DNA of 64,000 nucleotides from Liquidambar formosana (GCA_039720395.1 CM077826.1:36174790-36238789), one strand, 5' to 3'; counted from the stretch's first letter, positions 9,890 to 21,289 are shown. Translations and numbers: made by a program. Notes: generated from the letters alone by a model not told the origin.

Positions 9890-11545
9890 TGTTGGGAATC
9901 ATACAAGAGGGAAGAATAGAAGTGCGGAATATAAAAATTTTTTCCCTTTGATTCCACAGCCCATGAATCTAACTATGCATATACAAAATCAAACCCTAAC
10001 TATGAAGAGGGTTAGAACACTTACAGAATTTTGTCTTCTCCTTTTTGCTCCAAGCTTTGATTCCGGACAGTGGTGAATGAGCAGCCCAAGTGTGCTGCCT
10101 CCAACGGTATCCACACCTAGCTAGAGCTTCAAGTCCTTTCCCTTTTTTCCTTGTTGTTGCTAGTGTAGGAGAAGAGTGGAGAGAGAGAGAGGGGGCTGGA
10201 AAATTTCGGCCAGCACCTTGGGGTTTCTTCTTGTGATGATGTCACACATCATAAAGTGTGACTTATATAGTCCACACTAGGGGGGCCGGCCATAGGGGGA
10301 AACCCTATTAGGGTGTGATGCAATTTCTCTAAATTGCACAATAACCCCTATAAATTATATCAAATATAAATAGGCCTCAAAGAACTATTCTTTATGCACT
10401 CATACCCTTTCTCTCATAGACTTTAAAGCTCATCTTGCATGATCAGTGTGTGACCCATTGGGTTCACATCATCAAGTAGTAGGAATAGCACGAGGTGTGC
10501 ACAATGGAACTCTTTCCATTTAGGGTCTAATTGGAACTCCTTCCAATTCCCTAATTGATTATAACTCACTTATATCAATTAGGGCTTCTACTAACCATGA
10601 ATAACACCTAGCATATGGTTCATGGTGTCGTCCTTAATGAAGTGAATATGTATCTATCAAAGAACCCTTCTATTATAGTTTATAGGTTACAATTGCATCC
10701 TTCCATTTACACAATGTCTCCAATTGAACTAATAGGACATGGAAGTCTGTCAAGTCCCTAGTTCAATTACTTTATACTTATTCATAAATATAAACTCAAT
10801 GATGAACTTATGGAAACTCCTTTCCATATTCACACTGCCATGGCCATGGACTGAATGAGTTATATTATGAATGATATATGAGACATTCTCTCTCTTTTTC
10901 CTGAGAGTAATGGATTCCTTGTCGATCACTCATATGCCTTCATACATATAGCAATAGGGCCAATGAACACCTTTACAGACCCATGAATAGAATTTGCACT
11001 TAGTGTTATCAAACTTCTAAAGCTACATGCATAAGGTAACTATGGTGTCTCAGGTCTAAGGATTACTTGTACCACTATAACATTGAGAAACTGATTGACA
11101 GGTAGGTTAAAACTCCATTAAGTTTATCTCAAATCTTTAGTCACATTCAGTGTACCTATTCTATTAACAGGCACCCACTTGTTGGTTGTAGTGTCTCCAC
11201 ACAAATAGCTTGAGACCAGCTATCCTCCTATAGAGTCAACCTAACAAGTGCTAGTCCTATGGTTCATTACTGTCCATCATAGTGAACCTTCAACTAGGAA
11301 TGATTTAGGAGTTTAGTACAGAGATATATTTACAGTCTCATAATTACAACTCTTTGTAATTCAATATTCTCAACTCTAACTCCTTGGACATATTATGTAA
11401 ATATAAATGATGCATACAAACATAATAGAATAAGCCCTTTTATTAAATCAATAATAAATGTGACATACATAAATGAAATCAAATGATTGTTCCTTTATCC
11501 CTAAACAATCATCTCTATGATTGGCTCTAGGGCATAACTCTAACA
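9890..11545 (-). repeat. Copia-1 5' LTR
   Basis: This 1,656-bp LTR reads TGTTGGGAATC...CTCTAACA on the plus strand. It is of subfamily 'CATACAAGAGGGA', shared with the solo LTR at 11616-13265. It holds a GA microsatellite near 10180 and a TATA-like TTATATAG near 10262 on the plus strand. Confidence 0.95.
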
Positions 11546-11615
11546 CGCGGGATGCTCCCTTTGGATATTCCCTCTCCTCAATAAACTTCATGATGTCATG
11601 GTACCAAGGATGGCC
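11546..11615 (-). pseudogene. Gypsy-1 pol remnant between two copia insertions
   Basis: These 70 bp match Gypsy-2 57679-57748 (region between the second RNase H and the integrase zinc finger). They are contiguous with 13266 onward once the solo LTR is removed, which shows that both copia sequences inserted into the same gypsy element. Confidence 0.82.
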
Positions 11616-13265
11616 TGTTGGGAATCATACAAGAGGGAAAAATAGAAGTGCGGAATATAAAAATTTTCCCTTTGATTCCACAGCCCATGAATCTAACTAT
11701 GCATATACAAAATCAAACCCTAGCTATGAAGAGGGTTAGAACACTTACAGAATTTTTGTCTTCTCCTTTTTGCTCCAAGCTTTGATTCCGGACAGCGGTG
11801 AATGAGCAGCCCAAGTGTGCTGCCTCCAACGGTATCCACACCTAGCTAGAGCTTCAAGTCTTTTCCTTCTTTTCCCTTGCTAGTGAAGGAGAAGAGAGGA
11901 GAGAGAGAGAGGGAGGCTGGAAAATCTAGACAGCCCCTTGGGATTTCAACTTGTGATGATGTCATCACTTCAAAGTGTGACTTATATAGTCCACACTCAA
12001 GGGGGCCGGCCCTAGGGGGAAACCCTATTAGGGTGTTATGCAATTTCTCTAAATTGCACAATAACCCCTATAAATTATATCAAATATAAATAGGCCTCAA
12101 AGAACTATTCTTTATGCACTCATACCCTTTCTCTCATAGACTTTAAAGCTCATCTTGCATGATCAGTGTGTGACCCATTGGGTTCACATCATCAAGTAGT
12201 AGGAATAGCACAAGGTGTGCACAATGGAACTCTTTCCATTTAGGGTCTAATTGGAACTCCTTCCAATTCCCTAATTGATTATAACTCACTTATATCAATT
12301 AGGGCTTCTACTAACCATGAATAACACCTAGCATATGGTTCATGGTGTCGTCCTTAATGAAGTGAATATGTATCTATCAAAGAACCCTTCTGTTATAGTT
12401 TATAGGTTACAATTGCATCCTTCCATTTACACAATGTCTCCAATTGAACTAATAGGACATGGAAGTCTGTCAAGTCCCTAGTTCAATTACTTTATACTCA
12501 TTCATAAATATCAACTCAATGATGAACTTATGGAAACTCCTTTCCATATTCACACTGCCATGGCCATGGACTGAATGAGTTATATTATGAATGCTATATG
12601 AGACATTCTCTCTCTTTTTCCTGAGAGTAATGGATTCCTTATTGATCACTCACATGCCTTCATACACATAGCAATAGGGCCAATGAACACCTTTACAGAC
12701 CCATGAATAGAATCTGCACTTAGTGTTATCAAACTTCTAAAGCTACATGCATAAGGTAACTATGGTGTCTCAGGTCTAAGGATTACTTGTACCACTATAA
12801 CATTGAGAAACTGATTGACAGGCAGGTTAAAACTCCATTCAGTTTATCTCAAATCTTTGGTCACATTCAGTGTACCTATTCTATTAACAGGCACCCACCT
12901 GTTGGTTGTAGTGTCTCCACACAAATAGCTTGAGACCAGCTATCCTCCTATAGAGTCAACCTAACAAGTGCTAGTCCTATGGTTCATTACTGTCCATCAT
13001 AGTGAACCTTCAACTAGGAATGATTTAGGAGTTTAGTACAGAGATATATTTACAGTCTCATAATTACAACTCTTTGTAATTCAATATTCTCAACTCTAAC
13101 TCCTTGGACATATTATGTAAATATAAATGATGCATACAAACATAATAGAATAAGCCCTTTTATTAAATCAATAATAAATGTGACATACATAAATGAAATA
13201 AAATGATTGTTCCTTTATCCTTAAACAATCATCTCTATGATTGGCTCTAGGGCATAACTCTAACA
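11616..13265 (-). mobile_element. Copia solo LTR in Gypsy-1 pol
   Basis: This 1,650-bp LTR (TGTTGGGAATC...CTAACA) is flanked by a perfect TSD TGGCC (11611-11615 and 13266-13270). It is very similar to the Copia-1 LTRs and has no internal region, so it is a solo LTR left by recombination. Confidence 0.94.
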
Positions 13266-14335
13266 TGGCCATCTTTCACCTCTCCTTCTCGAATAGAGCA
13301 GCAGTACACAGGTTTTTCTCTACATTCTATCACCAACGGTTTTACGTTCCCACCATCCGGGATTTCCACCATAGGAGCTAGAGTTGCCAAAGCATCGGCG
13401 AACTGATTCTTATTTCTTGACAAATAATTGAACTCTATTTCCACAAATTCTTTAGTCAAGGCTTCTAAGTATGCATGATACGGCAGCAGCTTCTCATCAC
13501 GAGTCTTCCATTCTCCCTTTATCTGGCAGATGATCAGGGTTGAATCTCCGAAAACCTCTAACTCTTTGATCCCCAATTCTAGTGCAGCTTCCAACGCAAG
13601 GATGCAGGCTTCATACTCAGCAATGTTATTGGTTGCTTCAAACCCTAGCTTAACTGCCAAGGGTGTAAATGCTTCTTTAGGTGAAACCAGTAGGACTCCT
13701 ATCCCATACCCTCTCTTATTTGCAGCTCCATCGAAGTATACCTTCCAAACCTTCTTTCCAATCTCCAGGACATCCTCATCGGGGAATTGGTCATTAAATT
13801 GTTCTGATGACGCCACAGGACAGCTAGCCAAGTAATCTGCAATGACACTTCCTTTCACTGACTTCTGTGTTACATACTTTATGTCGAATTCATTGAGAAG
13901 AATTGACCAACGAGCAGTTCTGTAGGATAAAACCGGCCTTTCTATCAAGTACTTCAGTGGATCCATTCGGCTTATCAGAAAAACCTCATACGACATCATG
14001 TAGTGACGGAGTTTCTGAGTTGCCCATACCAAAGCCACACAAGCCTTCTCTATGGCATTGTACTTCACCTCATAATCTGTCATCTTCTTGCTTAAGTAGT
14101 AAATGGCATTCTCCTTCTTTGACCCCTCAAGGTCCTGAGCTAGCATAGCTCCTATCGCGGTTTCAGTGACCGTCAAGTATAACAATAACAACTCACCTTG
14201 TCGCGGAGGAACTAGAATTGGTGGATTACTCAAATACCTTTTAATAGTCTCAAAGGCTTTTTGACATTCTTCGTTCCATACCTTCGGCACGCCCTTCTTA
14301 AGCAACTTGAAAATCGGCTCACACACCATGGTCAA
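13266..14335 (-). CDS. Gypsy-1 RNase H and second archaeal-type RNase H
   Basis: This pol segment has two RNase H-like domains. The first is the RT-linked one (LYLTVTETAIGAMLAQDLEG ... YLSKKMTDYEVKYNAIEKAC ... ALVWATQKLRHYM). The second is the archaeal-type domain typical of Tat elements (WKVYFDGAANKRGYGIGVLL ... TNNIAEYEACILALEAALEL ... VFGDSTLIICQIKGEW ... NQFADALATLA) with its D, E and D acidic residues visible. The open frame runs a few codons into the inserted copia LTR (to 13247). At its N-terminal side the frame with RT is broken near 14340-14360; Gypsy-2 reads straight through there. Confidence 0.9.
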
Positions 14336-14336
14336 A

Positions 14337-15533
14337 TTAGCAATGAACCTGCTTATGCTGAATTCTCCCCAAGAACCCTCGAATCTGCTTTTCTGTGCTA
14401 GGCGGCTCCATCTCTACAATGGCCTTGATTTTTCCCGGATCAACCTCAATTCTTCTCTGAGTAATCATGAATCCTAATAGCTTGCCTGCAGTGATACCAA
14501 AGGCACATTTCTGTGGATTCAACCGCAAGTTGTACTTCTTTGCTCGCTCCAGGAACCTTTCTAGTGCCATGAAGTGTCCTTCTCGGTCCACGGACTTCAC
14601 GATCATGTTGTCCACATACACTTCCACCTCCTTATGGATCATGTCATGCAGTAATGTTGTAGCAGCTCTCTGATAGGTAGCCCCGGCATTTCTCAAACCG
14701 AACGGCATCACTTTGTAGCAATACGGTCCCCACTGTGTGATAAAGGCTGTTTTCTCCATATCTTGCAGTGCCATCTTTATCTGATTGTATCCGGAAAACC
14801 CATCCATGAAAGAGAGAAGTGCATGTCCTACAGTACTGTCTACCAACACATCAATGTGGGGCAAAGGAAAATCATCCTTAGGGCTTGCTGCATTAAGATC
14901 TCGAAAATCCACACACATCCTTACTTTTCCATCCTTTTTGGGCACGCGCACTATATTGGATAACCACTCGGGATACTCCACAACCTGTAGGAACCCCGCA
15001 TCGAGTTGCTTGGTTACTTCCTCCTTTACCTTCAATGCCCACTCGGGTTTCAATCTTCTCAATTTTTGCTTTACCGGCTTTTTAAGGGGATTGGTGAGGA
15101 TGAAGTGCTGCACAATGTCTGGATCTATGCCGGGCATGTCTTCATAAGACCATGCAAAGGCTGTTGTGTTAGCCTTTAAGAGGGCTATCAGCTTTTCTTT
15201 TTCAAGTGGTGAGAGGGTTATCCCAATTTTAATTATCTTTGGCAATTCACTTGTCCCTAAATTGATTGATTCCAATTCATCCATGTTAGGTTCGGTGACA
15301 CCCCTTTTCCTTCGCTCGACGAGCTCCGGGGGGACGTCATTCCTAGGATCTATATCCATGTCATAAATATCCATAGAAGAGAGAAAAGAAACACTGTAAG
15401 CAAACAATGTATAAAAGAAACACACTTCATTAAAGGAACAAACAAAAAGACACAAACTTGAAAAGGAAACAAAACTTGGTGCCACAACTATGAAACGACT
15501 CCTAACTCCACAAAGTGGGATAAGCGGACACAC
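14337..15533 (-). CDS. Gypsy-1 reverse transcriptase, active-site mutant
   Basis: A 398-residue ORF; the real pol part begins about residue 47 (SVSFLSSMDIYDMDIDPRN), just after a candidate splice acceptor at 15394. RT motifs include VPKKDGKVRMCVDFRDLNAA, FMDGFSGYNQIKMA and MPFGLRNAGATYQR. The active-site box is YVDN (residues 306-309) instead of YVDD: the codon at 14607-14609 reads AAC where Gypsy-2 has GAC. Loss of this aspartate should abolish polymerase activity. The last residues (GRIQHKQVHC) are out of frame after a small deletion. Residues 1-46 come from the putative intron and are probably not coding. Confidence 0.92.
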   Translation of the reverse strand: MCPLIPLCGVRSRFIVVAPSFVSFSSLCLFVCSFNEVCFFYTLFAYSVSFLSSMDIYDMDIDPRNDVPPELVERRKRGVTEPNMDELESINLGTSELPKIIKIGITLSPLEKEKLIALLKANTTAFAWSYEDMPGIDPDIVQHFILTNPLKKPVKQKLRRLKPEWALKVKEEVTKQLDAGFLQVVEYPEWLSNIVRVPKKDGKVRMCVDFRDLNAASPKDDFPLPHIDVLVDSTVGHALLSFMDGFSGYNQIKMALQDMEKTAFITQWGPYCYKVMPFGLRNAGATYQRAATTLLHDMIHKEVEVYVDNMIVKSVDREGHFMALERFLERAKKYNLRLNPQKCAFGITAGKLLGFMITQRRIEVDPGKIKAIVEMEPPSTEKQIRGFLGRIQHKQVHC

Positions 15534-15572
15534 TTTATTGAAAGCAGGAAAGACTCTAACTAAGGAACCTAC
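15394..15572 (-). other. Candidate intron joining Gypsy-1 gag-pro to pol
   Basis: On the element-sense strand a GT lies in the last Leu/stop codons of gag-pro (CTT|GTAGGT) and a T-rich tract ends in TTGCTTACAG 179 nt later. Removing this stretch deletes the TAG stop and joins the gag-pro and pol frames exactly (TT + T). Gypsy-2 keeps an equivalent pair (59875-60043). A spliced intron between protease and RT is known in Ogre elements. The exact donor is inference. Confidence 0.55.
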
Positions 15573-18500
15573 AAGCTACCATCAAGCAGGTCATGATCTT
15601 CCTCTTCAAGGATCTCTGCAATGGCTCCATCTTCTAGGTACCAATTACGAAGTGGCATGGTTGTATGGTGAATTGACGAATCTTGGCAATCTTCTGTTGC
15701 TGACTCCCCCATAGTAAGAACCATATCTTGGAACATGGTGACCATAGCCTCGGTATCCACATGCTCTACCCAGTCTTCTTTCTTCTTTCCCACAGAATTG
15801 TACCAACTTGTCAAGCTTCGAGGATTCAGCCCCTCTGTGAAGTACTTGTCACAAAAATCTTTGTCTGCCAGTGCTGGATCAGAACTTGGGTAAAAAGTGC
15901 AATAGTGTAATGGCTCTTCCCTTTCAAGCTCTTGTACACCTTCAAACCCCATAGTAAGGACCATGTCTTGGAACAGAGTAACCATGGTTTCAGAATCCAT
16001 GTGCTCTACCCAATCTTCTTCTTCCTTCTCCCAATAACTGTCATTTACGGCTTCATCATCCACCATTTCAGCGGTGATTGGATACCATTCGGTGAAGAAA
16101 ATCTCAAATCCCGGGATTCTGATCTTGGTTGTTGGATTGAACATAGGCTCTGGGAACCCACAGTACAGGAAATCATCCCCCTCCTTGATAAAATAGCCAT
16201 TCAGGGTCGGCCTGTATGGTGAAATCTTAAAGTCTGGCATCCTTCCTTCGACTCTAGCTTTTCCCTTCTCCTTATTCCTCCTAGCCATTTCTGCACAGTC
16301 ATTCTTAGTGGGCTCATATCCCAACCCAAAAGTGTAGGAAACAACTCGGCTTTGAATAGAATGAGGGAGTCCTTGTTGGCGACGCCCTAGCCCCATACCT
16401 GGGAAGAAATTCATTTTCCGCATTATCTCACCAACATGTAAATTACCATGGGGACAATAGTCAAGGGGTATCAATTCTTCCTTTTCCAACTCCTTTTCAA
16501 TGCATTGCACATACTCAAACCCCGACAAGGGTATCTCAACTGATTCTGGTTTTATTTCGCATATGGGTACACCCACCATTTTCAAATCATAGTCCCCTTG
16601 AAGTGTAACAATGGCTCTCTCATGTGGGAACTTTACCTTTTGATGCAATGATGATGGTACAGCCCCAGCAGGATGAATCCAAGGCCTTCCCAATAACAGA
16701 TTGAAACACGACGGCACATCCAAAACTTGAAACTCCACTCTGAACTCCGTGGGTCCCATGATTAAAGGTAGAGTGATCACCCCAATTACTTCTCTACGAG
16801 TGTTATCATACGCCCTCACTGTCTGCCCAGATAGAGTGAAATCAGTGGGCCCCAAGCCCAAAACGACTGCCGTTCTCAAGGGACATACATTCAGTGCAGA
16901 ACCATTATCAATCAAGACCGTGGGAACCCTCTTCCCCATGGTGTCAACAGTTATATGCAAGGCTTGAGAGTGGCTTGGCCCACTTTTAGGTAAATCGACC
17001 TCTGTAAACACTATAGTGGAGTTCTTCGGAGCAGGGTTTACTAGATTCACCAATCCCTCAGGAGACAAATCAACCGGAACCTGTATCTGGTTTAACAACT
17101 TCAGCACTATCTGTCTGTGTTTGTGAGAGGCCATAAGCAAGCCCTTGATGGTGATATTGGCATTGGTCTTCTTCAACTGTCGGAGTACTTCATCCTCTTC
17201 TTTTTGCACATCAAGGCGCTTATCTAACTCACCCAGTGGATTATCAGATTCCAAGTGCGGAGGCTTGAAATGGCGGCCCCCTCTTGTCATGTGGTCTATT
17301 TCTTCATCACTAGCCCATATGTCATCAATTTCATTTGTGTCACCCATCACGTCATCCCATTCAATCATGTCAATGTCCTCCATCTGCACCTCTTCGGGTA
17401 TATCATCCCAGCCCATAGGAATTATGGGCTCACTTGGCAATGGATCAGGATAAAGCACATAGTAATCAAATTTCCCCGAAGGTTCTCCCAATAACCCCAC
17501 TTGAGGGTCTCCTGCTTCATATCTTTCTTTCAACTGCTGTTGGATGGACTTCTTCGGCAATTGCAGGGTCTTTTGATCAATGAGGTCTTGAACGACCTTT
17601 CTCAATATAGCACAGTCCTCAGTGTCATGGTCGGGTATACCATGGTATTGGCAATATTGATGGGGTGTTTGGGGTCTTGGCTTTGGAGGTTGAGGTATGA
17701 TAAGGCCTTGGTTACAGCATTGGTGAAAGGCTTGGGTCAAGGACATGGGTAACGGGGTATATTGTCTTATGGGTAGGCAAGGTCGAGATGGGTCGGCTTC
17801 AATGGCATTTATGGAGTTGGATGAATTATGAGAGGGAAGTGGATTTTGGGTGATATTTGGGCGATTTAGTGGAGTTGGTGGTGAGATGATTTGTTTGTCA
17901 AGTAAGTCTTGGATCTCATGCCTAAGGCGATAGCAACGGTTGGTTGAGTGGCCTTTGGTTTGGTGGAATTTGCAGTATTCATTCTCATTGTAGCTCTTGG
18001 GCAATGGGTTTGGTGGTGGTCTTGGGTCGAGAGGTTTCAACAGGCCTCGGCTTTTTAGCTTTTCAAGTACTTTCTCAAGTGGCATATGCAGCTCGGTGAA
18101 TTGGGGAGGTGGGTTGGTGTCATTTAGGGAGATAAGTTGAATGGGTTGGGCTATGGCATTGACCTCGGCATTGTTTTTCCCAGCAAAGTTTGGCCTGCGG
18201 CTCTTTTGGACTTCTTCTGTCTTGATTGACCCATCGGCAATGGCATCCTCAACTTGTGTACCTGCTCCGATAAGAGCCTTGAAATTAGGGAAGTAGTGAG
18301 CAAAGAGGTGCTTGTGATACACTGGCAACAGGTTCTTAACCACCAACTGAATCTGATCTTCCTCATTCGGTCTATCCGCCATTTTGGAGGCCTTTTGCCT
18401 CCACCTTGTAATGAAAGCAGAGAAAGTCTCATTAGCCCCTTGTTTCGTGGTCTCTAGGTCCCTTCTTGTGACATCCACTTCAGTGTTATACTTATAGTGC

Positions 18501-19174
18501 TCTGAAAACTCGTTACATATGTCCTCCCAAGTTCGGGTTCTATTCTCATCCAAAGCTAGGAACCATTTTAAGGCAGAAGTGGCTAGGGTTTCATGGAACA
18601 TTTGGGCCAAGAGTTCATCTGTTGCTCCTCGAGGGTGCATAGCTCGTACATACATCTTCAAATGGGTCTTAGGGCAACCTGTTCCATCAAACTTTTCTAA
18701 TTCGGGCATCTTGAATTGTAGTGGAATACGAGCTTGAGGAAACAAAGATAGGGTACGTACATCCACCATGTCATCTGTCCTACGGATTCCCTTTATAGTT
18801 CTCTCCAAGGCTTCTACCTTGCTAGCCAACACAGAGTCTGTATCAGAGGTCTTCCCCTTGCTTCCCCCTTCTAGGTTAAAAACTTCAGGTGATTCATTCC
18901 CCTTGGGCTGAGTGCTTCCCCCATCATTGGTCTTAGTGCCTTCTCCAGACTGGGTCCCATTTTTGGTGTTATCCCCCGGGGTACGGCCATTATTCTGTTC
19001 GGGTTCCGACATCTTATGTTGGATATCTTGGGCCATTTTCAATGCTCTCTCGGATACATCAGTGGTGTAATCAAGCTTGGTCATGATAGCCTTCAAATAA
19101 GTCTCAACATCAAAACCCCCTTCACTAGTTGCTTCGTCGGCCATATCTGACTGGTTGGTGGAATCAATCTTCAC
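15569..19174 (-). CDS. Gypsy-1 gag-protease polyprotein
   Basis: An intact 1,201-residue ORF. An N-terminal region has an acidic, Gly/Asn-rich stretch (about 55-115). The retrotransposon gag domain spans about 150-330 (PLQFKMPELEKFDGTGCPK ... WFLALDENRTRTWEDICNEF). Two CX2HX4HX4C motifs lie at C401-C414 and C508-C521. The aspartic protease motif is VLIDNGSALN (D756). A G-patch-like segment (about 915-955) reads MNFFPGMGLGRRQQG. Near the C-terminus EDWVEHMD...MVTLFQDMVLTMG occurs twice (about 1053 and 1133), while Gypsy-2 has it once. The stop lies in the candidate intron, so a spliced product would extend into RT. The start follows a 0.7-kb leader. Confidence 0.93.
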   Translation of the reverse strand: MKIDSTNQSDMADEATSEGGFDVETYLKAIMTKLDYTTDVSERALKMAQDIQHKMSEPEQNNGRTPGDNTKNGTQSGEGTKTNDGGSTQPKGNESPEVFNLEGGSKGKTSDTDSVLASKVEALERTIKGIRRTDDMVDVRTLSLFPQARIPLQFKMPELEKFDGTGCPKTHLKMYVRAMHPRGATDELLAQMFHETLATSALKWFLALDENRTRTWEDICNEFSEHYKYNTEVDVTRRDLETTKQGANETFSAFITRWRQKASKMADRPNEEDQIQLVVKNLLPVYHKHLFAHYFPNFKALIGAGTQVEDAIADGSIKTEEVQKSRRPNFAGKNNAEVNAIAQPIQLISLNDTNPPPQFTELHMPLEKVLEKLKSRGLLKPLDPRPPPNPLPKSYNENEYCKFHQTKGHSTNRCYRLRHEIQDLLDKQIISPPTPLNRPNITQNPLPSHNSSNSINAIEADPSRPCLPIRQYTPLPMSLTQAFHQCCNQGLIIPQPPKPRPQTPHQYCQYHGIPDHDTEDCAILRKVVQDLIDQKTLQLPKKSIQQQLKERYEAGDPQVGLLGEPSGKFDYYVLYPDPLPSEPIIPMGWDDIPEEVQMEDIDMIEWDDVMGDTNEIDDIWASDEEIDHMTRGGRHFKPPHLESDNPLGELDKRLDVQKEEDEVLRQLKKTNANITIKGLLMASHKHRQIVLKLLNQIQVPVDLSPEGLVNLVNPAPKNSTIVFTEVDLPKSGPSHSQALHITVDTMGKRVPTVLIDNGSALNVCPLRTAVVLGLGPTDFTLSGQTVRAYDNTRREVIGVITLPLIMGPTEFRVEFQVLDVPSCFNLLLGRPWIHPAGAVPSSLHQKVKFPHERAIVTLQGDYDLKMVGVPICEIKPESVEIPLSGFEYVQCIEKELEKEELIPLDYCPHGNLHVGEIMRKMNFFPGMGLGRRQQGLPHSIQSRVVSYTFGLGYEPTKNDCAEMARRNKEKGKARVEGRMPDFKISPYRPTLNGYFIKEGDDFLYCGFPEPMFNPTTKIRIPGFEIFFTEWYPITAEMVDDEAVNDSYWEKEEEDWVEHMDSETMVTLFQDMVLTMGFEGVQELEREEPLHYCTFYPSSDPALADKDFCDKYFTEGLNPRSLTSWYNSVGKKKEDWVEHVDTEAMVTMFQDMVLTMGESATEDCQDSSIHHTTMPLRNWYLEDGAIAEILEEEDHDLLDGSL

Positions 19175-19869
19175 TAAGCGCCCTTGCTGGTCGCGGATCC
19201 AAGCCAGTACGTCCTCTCACTCCTCTATGAAAGGGAACAATCAGTCTCTCATCCTAAGGGTATGTCCTAGGCTTCCATATTTGTCTCAATGACTTCACGC
19301 TATATATACTCAATTAGTCCCTTTTAATCCAGTCACCTTTACAAGGGTCACGGGTGAAAGGTACGTATTAAGGATATAGGGTGCAAAAGTCCTCTATTAA
19401 TTGTCCATTAAGCACATCACAAACACGGTCATGATATCATTACAAACAATGTGGGTGCATAAGGGTGGAACCATAGTGTCTTACAAGTCTGTCTATATGG
19501 ACTAATGATAAGGGTAGGTTGGGGTCCTTCACTTGCTTGAGCAATCTTTATACCTAACCACATGTGGCATCAGGAACGCCGCGTGGGTCTAGCAGTACGT
19601 GATTAACTCATTTAATATATCCAAGGGCAAGCCCAAGGGTACTTGGCAAGAGAGGTTGAGAGCTTTCGCCCCAACTCATGGAATCAGGAAAACCAAGGTT
19701 GAGGCTAGGCCCGTCAGTGGTAAGGGACATCGATCCTAACAGGCAAGAGTTTGCGCACACAATGCAATAAATGAAAGCACACAATCAAGCGAATGCAATG
19801 TGATTGATTTTAATTAAACAAAAGAAATTAACTTAGCCCAATCAAATTGTATAGAGTCTAGCCCACAAA
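19175..19869 (-). other. Gypsy-1 leader between PBS and gag
   Basis: About 700 bp without a domain or long ORF. It is ordinary 5' untranslated sequence of the gypsy element. Confidence 0.75.
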
Positions 19870-19887
19870 TCCCCAGTGGAGTCGCCA
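19870..19887 (-). other. Gypsy-1 primer binding site, tRNA-Arg type
   Basis: The element-sense strand reads TGGCGACTCCACTGGGGA, 4 nt after the LTR. It fits the rule TGG + acceptor + T-arm. From memory of plant tRNA-Arg acceptor sequences (GACTCC...) I assign tRNA-Arg, as reported for Ogre; the identity was not searched. Confidence 0.75.
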
Positions 19888-21289
19888 ATTCTGTGAACCT
19901 CGAAAAACGTGGCCCACAAGGATTTAAAAGTCGCCAGTCTGTGGACCCTAAAAAGGTAAAAGGCCCACGAGAGGGTTTGAAAAAGGAAAAGGGAGTCGCC
20001 ACCTTATTTTTTAAAGGAAACAAGGAAAACCCTAAAAAAACAGTTTTGTTTTAGGAAAACAAAAGATTGACTCCATATTTAAAAATGGAAAGGCAAAAAG
20101 TCTTTTGGAAACCAGAGAAATCGGGGATTCGGAGGCTAAGTTACGATATGGGAAGGTTCTAGGCAAAGCCTATATGCACCCATATCGCCCTAAATGGTCT
20201 CTTAATTTAATTGGGCTAAATCAAAGTCTTAATCACACACAAATCAACAATTATCATCACAAGACAGCATGCATATCATTCATTCATTCATCCATATAAG
20301 CAATTAAATCAAAGAAAAACAGAAAAAGAAAGAAGGGAGAGAAAACCTAGGATACTTAGTATCCTAGGGCGGACTTGAACCTCACGAAGAGCGCCTACGT
20401 ACCATGTATGGAAATACATGGATCAAAGTCCACGTAGTTCAAAAGGGAATAGGGTTATAACCTAATCAAGGCCTATGGTAAACCCTAAGTTTCCTTTCAA
20501 GTAAAACATGGTAAGTTTCCAAAAAACGAATGATTCTCAAAAGATTTTTGGTAAATATATAATTCGATAAAGATGGAAACTTTGATTTAAAAGGTATTTT
20601 TTATTGAAAGGAAACTATAAGGATTGCCATGTTCCCCTATTAGGAAATAAACCTAGGGGGGAGAAAGGGAAAGTTTCAAGGAAAGGAAAGAAGGGTGAAT
20701 TGGGGCACCCTCATACCCTACTTACCTTAAGCAAAAGCAACCTGTCAAAGTAACCACCCTATTGCATAGGGTAATTACCTTATTTGTAAGATTTCATCTT
20801 ACAATAGCCAAAATAACCACCCCACATTGGTGGGGTAGTTGCACCTGTTGTACCTATCAAAGCACCTGCAATTTCCATGCAAAACATACCAAAATACCAA
20901 CCAACCAAGCTAGATTCCAAATCAAGCCATTATCATGCTTAAACATAAGCAAACACATGCTCAAAATATCATATCAAGGACAAATAACAGATCTGGACAG
21001 AATTGAAATAAGGCTTAAAATCAACCACAAGTCATGCAACAACATGAATCATAAGCTAACTAAAACCCTAATTCGACCCTACATGCAATGACATGCAAAA
21101 AACCCTAAAATCAACTATATGAATGCTAGAAATATCATAGTTACCTAATATGGAACATATATGCTGCAACTATGAAGAAAAAACAGGGAAAATCCCTAAC
21201 CAATCATGCTATATGCAACTAAACCCACACAAGGATGATAAAAACCCTAGAATCACAATGATGCATAAAATCACATGAAATAACCTTCT

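Larger units (their letters stand above)
1..11545 (-). mobile_element. Copia-1: Ty1/copia LTR retrotransposon, truncated by window edge
   Basis: The element is on the minus strand, so its 3' LTR is at the left (1-396, cut by the window edge) and its 5' LTR at the right (9890-11545). The 396 bp of left LTR differ from the matching right-LTR segment (11150-11545) at only one position I can find (C/T near base 30), so this is a young insertion. A tRNA-iMet PBS, a polypurine tract and gag, PR, INT, RT and RNase H coding blocks are all present, but the frame is broken several times. It inserted into the integrase region of Gypsy-1; the right target flank is CGCGG and the left one is outside the window. 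Its leader carries a solo gypsy LTR. Confidence 0.93.
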
